From: Methylococcales bacterium
Lineage (GTDB): Bacteria; Pseudomonadota; Gammaproteobacteria; Methylococcales; Methylomonadaceae
Length of the DNA: 11,351 bases
Direction of reading: 5' to 3'
Assembly: GCA_023134955.1 (NCBI GenBank)
Contig: JAGLUC010000016.1
Coordinates: forward strand, 1 to 11,351
Part shown: piece by piece, positions 6,901 to 11,351 of the stretch
How positions within the stretch are numbered: position 1 is the first letter of the stretch
Layout: every line of letters begins with the position of its first letter
Made by a program: the position numbers and the translations under genes
The notes under the pieces: model-generated
What the model saw: the letters and a program-made list of their open reading frames with translations, nothing else
Told to the model about the DNA's origin: nothing
The model's database searches: none

Positions 6901-9483
6901 ACTGCGATAAGCGGGAGTGATGCCAAAATTATCTATTTGTTCAGGCGAGCGTTTTCCATAACCAAAATCCAGATAAGCCATGTCACTTGCGGCATCTGAT
7001 TTTGAATTTTTGGGGATATATAACACGCCTTCATCAGTCATGTTGATATATTCACGAACGGCTGTATTACCAAAGGAATGTCCGCTACCTTCCTGACGTT
7101 CTTTAAATAAGCCTAAGAATGGAATGTCTTTTTCTTCATTAATAGATAATGCTTTGTGATGCCATTCGCTGGCACTGCTGGCAATATCGGTATAACGTAC
7201 ACCCCCTACAGAGGAGTGAATGTTTGGGAAATAGGCTTTTAATTTAGGCTCATCGGTATCTAAATAGTTAGATTCAAAAAATTCACCACCGATATAACTT
7301 TCTGCGGTACATAAGCCAAATTTACCCATGGTTTTCATTAGAGATTTGGCAACCCCCTTTTGAAAATTATCCAGTGCTTTTTGTTGTGTTTCTGAGGTGG
7401 TTTGTTGGCTGATAACACGGTTATGAATACTAATCGGGCAAATGGCTGAACAACCAAAACCAAGCAAGGTCGCAACATCATGGGGGCTGGCAACTTGACC
7501 TGTCTCCATCACGATAGATGAGCTAAAGCGCAGGCCTAAGTCAACCAGGTGCTGGTTAGCTGCGGCTATCATTAGTAAAGCAGGAATAGCAGCCTGTTGT
7601 TGACTGATATTAATATCACTTAGAATAATAATGCCAGTATTGGCTTTTGCGGCTTTTTCAATCTGCTGACAAATATTCAGAAAAGCCTGTTCTAAAACTC
7701 GCGCATTTTTTTCTGCATCATCATAAACTGGCGTGTAGAGCATATCTAAAGTGGTATGAGTGACTGTTTTTTGTCTACGAATTTGTTCTAGTTGAGTGCG
7801 TTGCAAAATAGGGGATTCAATAACCAGTTGCTTGCTTTTCTGTTCTGCAAAGGTTGGTTTTGCTCCAAGTGCGACACGTAATGTCATACCATCGCTTTCA
7901 CGCAAGGAATCTAGCGGCGGATTGGTCACTTGTGCAAAGCGTTGACTAAAATAACGTGACATACCACCTTCTGCTTTAGATAATGCATTAGGTGTGAGTC
8001 CATAACCCATCGCAGAGACTTTCTCCAATCCATTGCTTAACATAGGATCAAGCAAAAATTTAAAGCTTTCCTGATTGAGTGAATATGCAGTATGACGCTG
8101 GTCTATATTAAAGTTGTGTGAATTATCTAATTCAGATAATTCAACTTTATCCAAGTCGGTAATATGAATAGCACTTTGAGCTAGTAATACTTTGTAGTCC
8201 TTTTCTTTAGCAAGGCGTTCCATGACTTGATGGCCATCATATGATTCGCCTGTGCTGTGGTCAAAATACAACATGCCGCCAGCTTCAATTCTACCGCGTT
8301 TTAATATTTCTTCAGCTGGAAAATCAATTTGCCCCGCTTCTGACATAACAGCAAGATATTCTTTTGTTTCAACTGAGCGTAAAGGTCTTAAGCCTAAGCG
8401 GTCAAGACGTGCGCCGACACGAATACCATCATTAAAAATGATCGCAGCAGGCCCGTCATTTTTTTCTTCATATAAACTGAAATATTCCAGCATGGCGCGT
8501 ACATCATCTGATAGCGATGTATCGTTTTCCCAGGCAGGTGGCATCATCGCTAAAATGGCAGTGACAATACCTAAATGATCTTCATTAATGCGACGAGTTA
8601 ATGTTTGGTCTAAACGCCCTGAGTCGGATTGACCAATAGGGAAAACAACTTCTTTGTTGTTTTGTCTGGCAATTGCATTTTCGCTGAGTCGGTTTTTCTT
8701 ATCAGTATTTAACTCGCCATTATGCGCCATGTAACGGAATGGCTGAGCCATCATTGTCGCTGGTGCGGTGTTAGTTGAAAAACGAGTGTGAAAAAATAGG
8801 GTGCTAATCTTATGATCTTTATCATAAAGATCGGTGAAATATGGGATAACTTCAAATGAATTTAAACGCCCTTTATAGACTTGAGTGCGAGAACTCATAG
8901 ATAAAGGGTAAAAACCATCCAGCTCGTGGCGAGTGAAGCCTTCTGCTTCAATCGTTAATAATGCAACCTGAATATGTTTTTCAAATTCTTCGTTAGAGGC
9001 ATCTTTTAAAATAGCGGGTCTGCCAAAGATAACCTGTCTGATAGGTAGTTGTGCCTTAACTGATGCTGCGTTAAGTATGCTGTTATCAACGGGGATATTT
9101 CTCCAGCTAATAACGGGCAGGTCAAATTCTTTTAAATGATTTTCAACTAATTCAGTTGCAACTGCATCATATTTAACATGGTCTTCTGGATAAAAAAAGT
9201 TGGCAACACCAAATTGCCCTAGTTTCAGGTTTTTAATAGCCGTTACTTTACGGAAAAAATTAACTGATAAATCAATATTTACGCCCGCGCCATCACCTAT
9301 ACCTTCTGCACTCATACCGCCACGATGAGGGATGGTACAGAGTGCTTCATGAGATTTGATTAATAAATCGTGTGATTGTTTACTTGCTTTATGAGTGATA
9401 AAGCCAACGCCACAACTATCTTGTGATTGGTTACTGTCGTAAAGCATTTGAGCTGTGTGATTGTTTAGGGAATTTTTAATCAT
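3988..9483 (-). CDS. gltB: Glutamate synthase large-subunit-like protein, enlarged and divergent
   Basis: Related to the GOGAT large subunit, which makes glutamate from glutamine and 2-oxoglutarate. Domains in order: a class II glutaminase with C24 as likely N-terminal nucleophile after removal of 23 residues (CGVGF, then HRGG 53-56, GDGAG 63-67, HTRFSTNT 232-239, AHNGELNT 253-260, SDSGRLDQT 286-294); a central domain to about 860; an FMN synthase domain (SNSGEGGEH 1033-1041, QGAKPGEGGQLP 1082-1093, SPPPHHDTYSIEDL 1115-1128, GGTGA 1174-1178); and a GXGXG beta-helix domain (about 1365-1550). At 1831 residues it is over 300 longer than E. coli GltB (about 1500). The extra length is an insertion around 888-988 and about 208 C-terminal residues. 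The 3Fe-4S cysteines are C1248, C1254 and C1258, one residue tighter than usual. FMN-site loops also differ. No gltD is adjacent. The ATG at 9483 has GGGG at 5 bases and AAGGA at 11 bases upstream. Ordinary glutamate synthase activity is not assured. Confidence 0.88.
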   Translation of the reverse strand: MIKNSLNNHTAQMLYDSNQSQDSCGVGFITHKASKQSHDLLIKSHEALCTIPHRGGMSAEGIGDGAGVNIDLSVNFFRKVTAIKNLKLGQFGVANFFYPEDHVKYDAVATELVENHLKEFDLPVISWRNIPVDNSILNAASVKAQLPIRQVIFGRPAILKDASNEEFEKHIQVALLTIEAEGFTRHELDGFYPLSMSSRTQVYKGRLNSFEVIPYFTDLYDKDHKISTLFFHTRFSTNTAPATMMAQPFRYMAHNGELNTDKKNRLSENAIARQNNKEVVFPIGQSDSGRLDQTLTRRINEDHLGIVTAILAMMPPAWENDTSLSDDVRAMLEYFSLYEEKNDGPAAIIFNDGIRVGARLDRLGLRPLRSVETKEYLAVMSEAGQIDFPAEEILKRGRIEAGGMLYFDHSTGESYDGHQVMERLAKEKDYKVLLAQSAIHITDLDKVELSELDNSHNFNIDQRHTAYSLNQESFKFLLDPMLSNGLEKVSAMGYGLTPNALSKAEGGMSRYFSQRFAQVTNPPLDSLRESDGMTLRVALGAKPTFAEQKSKQLVIESPILQRTQLEQIRRQKTVTHTTLDMLYTPVYDDAEKNARVLEQAFLNICQQIEKAAKANTGIIILSDINISQQQAAIPALLMIAAANQHLVDLGLRFSSSIVMETGQVASPHDVATLLGFGCSAICPISIHNRVISQQTTSETQQKALDNFQKGVAKSLMKTMGKFGLCTAESYIGGEFFESNYLDTDEPKLKAYFPNIHSSVGGVRYTDIASSASEWHHKALSINEEKDIPFLGLFKERQEGSGHSFGNTAVREYINMTDEGVLYIPKNSKSDAASDMAYLDFGYGKRSPEQIDNFGITPAYRSFSNKLYQERDSRPAALRDIMALPVDIRTAQTIEEFDFILGSQSLQGNNNYLILGLAVKITNAVHFIISLTENSSTQRIKALTEHLKRRFVNESFRLKVSDEVISIAIHDTASLLNNYLNNIKTARNPISLTNVQAANEITATLASGAMSHGALLSEAHEAVAQGTNIAGALSNSGEGGEHSSRFNTLKSSKIKQFASGRFGVWAGYLADKNIEEIEIKIAQGAKPGEGGQLPAAKVSVEIASLRGGTPKVELVSPPPHHDTYSIEDLGQLIHDAKAARVKVVVKLVSSEGIGTIAVGVAKAGADVINVAGNTGGTGAAAVTSLKNTGRSPEIGISEVHQALAVNGLRDKVVLRCSSAHQSGLDVVKSAILGADSFEFGTTALMMLRCVMAKNCNVRCPAGLTTVHEEFKGDPRVLAQYFMNVAHEVREVLASLGYSSLAEIRGQTDLLHLINHPSMVGQLDFTRLLAQVEEVKIANPTYLEADFSIDDKIFKQLKSKIVKGKPVFVKGSAFKLNNRHKTVGGQVAIDIERLLAYEINEQQAKKSALIYTNQHGRRYLAPNSITVKTTGSAGQSYAAFNNDGMRMEHTGTCNDGVGKTACGGLIIVKSPGGGSNSSGENVLIGNFALFGATGGKTFINGEAGDRFGVRNSGAMAVVEGVGDFACEYMINGAILNLGAFGKGFCTGMSGGNAYQYDPKNRLDGLYDTTSVEIRSLTEESDVSNSHEQFILYMLEQHIEYTDSKKAKALLRNWANERKHFKFAVPLWLYKTQTAEYLSKELDRKAMIEELSIAYAQEQISLVKTAYQNKQNLFDGIFPEQGEVDTDLTFKLINSFSVIEKASQIAKNQLIKSGLTDSIITDVQISQQAEKLIMQRPRKIQDALVKINREAYSNYNDTQLAALLADKRLNDYKTALILRDVQSIYSIGSTAWIIEQHRANQLALADVTSVEQHIAGLTSLEIVQSMLDEEAQIV

Positions 9484-9698
9484 CTCTACCCCGATCCTTA
9501 TTATTCAATGTCTTACAGTCTTCATGGTTTTTTTATTTATTGCATGTTAGAGTCAAGACTTTAAATGCATTGAGCTATTTATGGATAGGCTCTTAACTGT
9601 AAGTAATTTTATGTGACTGAATTTTCATTCAGTGAAACCTGTGGATGTTAACATGGACAAAGTTTTTTGTCATTTGACAGGGTATATTTTGTAGTAAA

Positions 9699-9707
9699 TG
9701 TTAGAAT
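9699..9707 (+). promoter_or_regulatory. Candidate extended -10 promoter for the ubiF-like gene
   Basis: TGTTAGAAT carries the TGn extension followed by TAGAAT, one mismatch from TATAAT. A TTGACA lies at 9674-9679, but at 22 bases it is too far away to act as its -35, so an extended -10 without a good -35 is the better reading. The start point would fall near 9714, about 43 bases before the chosen start codon. Confidence 0.4.
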
Positions 9708-9748
9708 TAAAATTCAGACCTGTGTTTAAGTGTTGTTTTTTGTATTTC

Positions 9749-9754
9749 GGATGG
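9749..9754 (+). promoter_or_regulatory. Ribosome binding site that decides the ubiF-like start
   Basis: GGATGG, with its GGA five bases before the ATG at 9757. The same frame is open to a GTG at 9730 and has an ATG at 9751. The GTG lacks a clear site and would add a hydrophobic, non-family N terminus (LFFVFRMV). The ATG at 9751 lies inside this site. The start at 9757 places the dinucleotide-binding strand DVVIVGGG at residues 6-13, as is usual. Confidence 0.6.
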
Positions 9755-9756
9755 TT

Positions 9757-10974
9757 ATGAATAAAGAATTTGATGTTGTGATTGTTGGTGGTGGCATGGT
9801 AGGGGCTGCAGTGGCTTGTGGATTAGGCGGAACAGCTTTAAAAGTAGCTGTTGTAGAACAAGCGATCCCCGAAGCATTTTCTGAAGGTCAAGCGCATGAT
9901 CTGCGAGTGTCTGCTTTAAGCCTGGCTTCAAAAACTATTTTAGAAAGTGTTGGAGCGTGGAGTGGGGTGTTAAGTCGACGATCTTGTCCTTTTCGACGTA
10001 TGCGAGTTTGGGAAACCTCAGGTGATACAGAATTTAATAGTGATGATATTAATTTACCCGAACTGGGTTTTATTGTTGAGAATAGAGTGACTCAGCTGGC
10101 TTTACTAGAAAGATTGCTAGAATTTGATAATGTTGAATTAATTGCGCCAGCAACAATTAAAAAAATTAATTACTCAGTAACGGGACAAACAACGCTACAG
10201 TTGCAAGATGGTGGTGAGATCCAGACTAAAATGTTAGTAGCTGCTGATGGAGGTAACTCGAGAGTTAGACAAGCTGTTGGGTTAGGTGTCACAAGTTGGG
10301 ATTATAAGCAACATGCTATGGTTATCTATATAGAAACAGGTTATGAGCAGCAAGATATTACCTGGCAACGATTTGTACCCAGTGGACCACAAGCTTTTTT
10401 ACCTTTAACAGGAAGTTATGGGTCAATTGTCTGGTATAACTCTGCGGATGAGGTTAGACGATTAAAATCGCTATCGAATGAAGAGTTAATTGCGGAATTA
10501 ACCGCTACATTTCCTGATTGTTTAGGTAAAGTTAAACAGGTATTGGGGGTTGCAAGCTTTCCGTTAAAGAGACAACATGCTCAGCAATATGTTAAGCAAG
10601 GCGTAGCTTTGGTAGGTGATGCAGCACATATGATTAATCCTTTGGCTGGTCAGGGGGTAAATATTGGATTACTGGATGCGGCGGCACTGGCTGAAGTATT
10701 AGTTGAAGCCAGAGAAAAAGGGGAAGAGATTGGTGATGTGACAGTATTGAAGCGGTTTGAAAAGATGCGTAGAAATGAAAACCTGAGAATGATGACAGTA
10801 ATGGATGTTTTTTATCGGGTTTTTAGTAATGATGTGCTGCCATTAAAGTTTTTTAGAAATCTTGGTTTAGGTTTGGCGGAGCGCATATCACCCGTAAAAA
10901 ACAAGGTAATGCGTATGGCTATCGGGCTGGATGGAAACTTGCCAAAACTTGCGCGTGGTGAGCTATTGCGATAA
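9757..10974 (+). CDS. ubiF: UbiF-like FAD-dependent ubiquinone biosynthesis hydroxylase (UbiH/COQ6 family)
   Basis: A flavin monooxygenase of the UbiH/UbiF/UbiI group, which use O2 and reduced FAD to hydroxylate the benzoquinol ring in ubiquinone synthesis. The 405 residues are the usual size. The Rossmann motif VIVGGGMVG (8-16), the second FAD motif LVAADGGNSRVRQ (160-172, DG in place) and the third GVALVGDAAHMINPLAGQG (282-300) are intact. Several stretches match what I remember of E. coli UbiF rather than UbiH or UbiI: CPFRRMRVWE (77-86), GFIVENRVTQLAL (104-116), ITWQRFVPSGPQAFLPL (201-217), and the C-terminal VFSNDVLPLKFFRNLGLGLAER (355-376). This supports C6 hydroxylation of the demethoxyubiquinol intermediate, but regioselectivity varies among proteobacterial homologues. 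It is divergent from gltB and stands alone, without other ubi genes. No terminator hairpin follows it. Confidence 0.82.
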   Translation: MNKEFDVVIVGGGMVGAAVACGLGGTALKVAVVEQAIPEAFSEGQAHDLRVSALSLASKTILESVGAWSGVLSRRSCPFRRMRVWETSGDTEFNSDDINLPELGFIVENRVTQLALLERLLEFDNVELIAPATIKKINYSVTGQTTLQLQDGGEIQTKMLVAADGGNSRVRQAVGLGVTSWDYKQHAMVIYIETGYEQQDITWQRFVPSGPQAFLPLTGSYGSIVWYNSADEVRRLKSLSNEELIAELTATFPDCLGKVKQVLGVASFPLKRQHAQQYVKQGVALVGDAAHMINPLAGQGVNIGLLDAAALAEVLVEAREKGEEIGDVTVLKRFEKMRRNENLRMMTVMDVFYRVFSNDVLPLKFFRNLGLGLAERISPVKNKVMRMAIGLDGNLPKLARGELLR

Positions 10975-10988
10975 TTTAACAGCTTATA

Positions 10989-11016
10989 TTGAAAAATTAA
11001 TAGTTTATACTACTAT
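10989..11016 (+). promoter_or_regulatory. Candidate sigma-70 promoter for the PilZ gene
   Basis: TTGAAA (10989-10994) and TACTAT (11011-11016) are 16 bases apart. Transcription would begin near 11023, about 19 bases before the ATG at 11042. An overlapping TATACT (11006-11011) is too close to this -35. It lies in the 67-bp gap after ubiF, so the PilZ gene may have its own promoter. Confidence 0.4.
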
Positions 11017-11041
11017 TCTAAGGTAAAGAGTTTAATTTAAA

Positions 11042-11351
11042 ATGAATGTTATGGAAAAGAGAGTTTATCCTCGAATAGAGAAGCAGTTTTCTGTTGTTGT
11101 TGAAAATGATAAAGGTGTAAAGTTAAATGTTGTTGCAGTGGATACTTCAAGTGATGGAGTGTGTATCCAATGTAATACTTTTGAAAGGAATCTTATTACG
11201 CCTGGTGGTTGTTTTATTAGTGATGGTAAGCCTGTTGAGCTTTTTTTACGGTTTGAACTGCCCTTTGGCACGGGGAAGGTTGAAAAAGTAAATATTCGTT
11301 GTCATGTCGCTTTTTCAAGGCGTATATCAAGTGATCAATGTAAAATTGGTA
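11042..11351 (+). CDS. PilZ-domain protein, cut by the window edge
   Basis: The first 103 residues of a PilZ-domain protein; PilZ domains bind the second messenger cyclic di-GMP and act in motility, attachment or polysaccharide control. The two binding signatures are present: RxxxR as R7-VYP-R11 near the N terminus, and DxSxxG as D34, S36 and G39 in VDTSSDG. The following beta-strands fit the small barrel (VELFLRFELP 65-74, VNIRCHVAFS 83-92). No domain precedes PilZ, so this is not a YcgR-like protein with an N-terminal YcgR domain; what follows PilZ is outside the window. An in-frame ATG at 11051 is the alternative start. The ribosome binding site is weak for both (AAGAG about 12 bases before the first). 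Confidence 0.85.
   Translation, partial: MNVMEKRVYPRIEKQFSVVVENDKGVKLNVVAVDTSSDGVCIQCNTFERNLITPGGCFISDGKPVELFLRFELPFGTGKVEKVNIRCHVAFSRRISSDQCKIG

Larger units (their letters stand above)
9484..9756. promoter_or_regulatory. Divergent control region between gltB-like and ubiF-like genes
   Basis: A 273-bp AT-rich non-coding stretch carrying the control signals of both genes. It holds four dyads: TGCAT/ATGCA (9541-9545, 9565-9569) around AGTC/GACT (9551-9554, 9557-9560); ACTGAAT/ATTCAGT (9616-9622, 9627-9633); the perfect palindrome ATGTTAACAT (9645-9654); and TGTCA-TT-TGACA (9668-9679). A possible minus-strand promoter for gltB is TTGACT (9556 to 9551) with a poor -10 TAAAAA (9535 to 9530) at 15-base spacing, giving a leader of about 45 bases. 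I see no convincing sigma-54 promoter (GG and GC 12 bases apart in a TGGCAC/TTGCA context) and no NtrC-like GCAC/GTGC dyad. Confidence 0.45.

Noticed and set aside
9674..9688. TTGACA followed by TATATT as a sigma-70 promoter
   Set aside because: Only 3 bases separate the two hexamers; the extended -10 at 9699 is a better candidate.
9730..9756. GTG start for the UbiF-like protein giving nine extra N-terminal residues
   Set aside because: No good ribosome binding site precedes it, and the added residues do not fit the family N terminus.
11065..11271. Minus-strand open frame at the right end
   Set aside because: The plus strand encodes a PilZ domain with both cyclic di-GMP signatures over the same bases, so the minus frame is a shadow.
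1..11351. Defence island, prophage, CRISPR array or toxin-antitoxin system
   Set aside because: None of the genes belongs to such families, there are no direct-repeat arrays, and the only repeats are two non-coding inverted-repeat elements.

Overview
The window reads as chromosomal DNA of a low-GC gammaproteobacterium. A ZapE-type ATPase, a UbiF-like ubiquinone hydroxylase and a CysJ-like reductase all look gammaproteobacterial. The repeat with GTAGGATGGGC arms between genes 3 and 4 reminds me of repeats common in methanotrophs (Methylococcales), but I give that placement low confidence. There are no tRNA, rRNA, CRISPR, phage or transposase genes. Coding density is high and no gene-free stretch exceeds 300 bases.

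Layout, left to right: a peroxiredoxin of the Bcp/PrxQ type on the minus strand (89-562). Its start codon lies 10 bases from the start of a divergent plus-strand pair: a 61-residue Cys/His-rich protein (573-758) overlapping zapE (758-1912) by one base. A 78-bp nested inverted repeat (1917-1994) separates zapE from the convergent cysJ-like diflavin reductase (2009-3757, minus). Upstream of cysJ is a 159-bp element with long imperfect terminal inverted repeats (3817-3975). Then comes a very large glutamate-synthase-like gene on the minus strand (3988-9483, 1831 residues). A 273-bp divergent regulatory region (9484-9756) with several dyads leads into a UbiF-like FAD hydroxylase on the plus strand (9757-10974). 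A PilZ-domain gene is cut by the right edge (11042-11351).

Most genes are housekeeping and there is no obvious defence or mobile system. The part most worth attention is the gltB-cysJ block. The GltB-like protein has the glutaminase, FMN and GXGXG domains of glutamate synthase. It differs from the canonical enzyme by an insertion before the FMN domain, a C-terminal extension of about 200 residues, altered FMN-site loops and a shortened iron-sulfur cysteine motif. No gltD (the usual electron-input subunit) is next to it. The next gene on the same strand is a NADPH diflavin reductase that itself lacks its usual partner cysI. A functional pairing is possible, but this is inference from gene order only. 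The repeat element between the two genes argues against assuming a simple operon.
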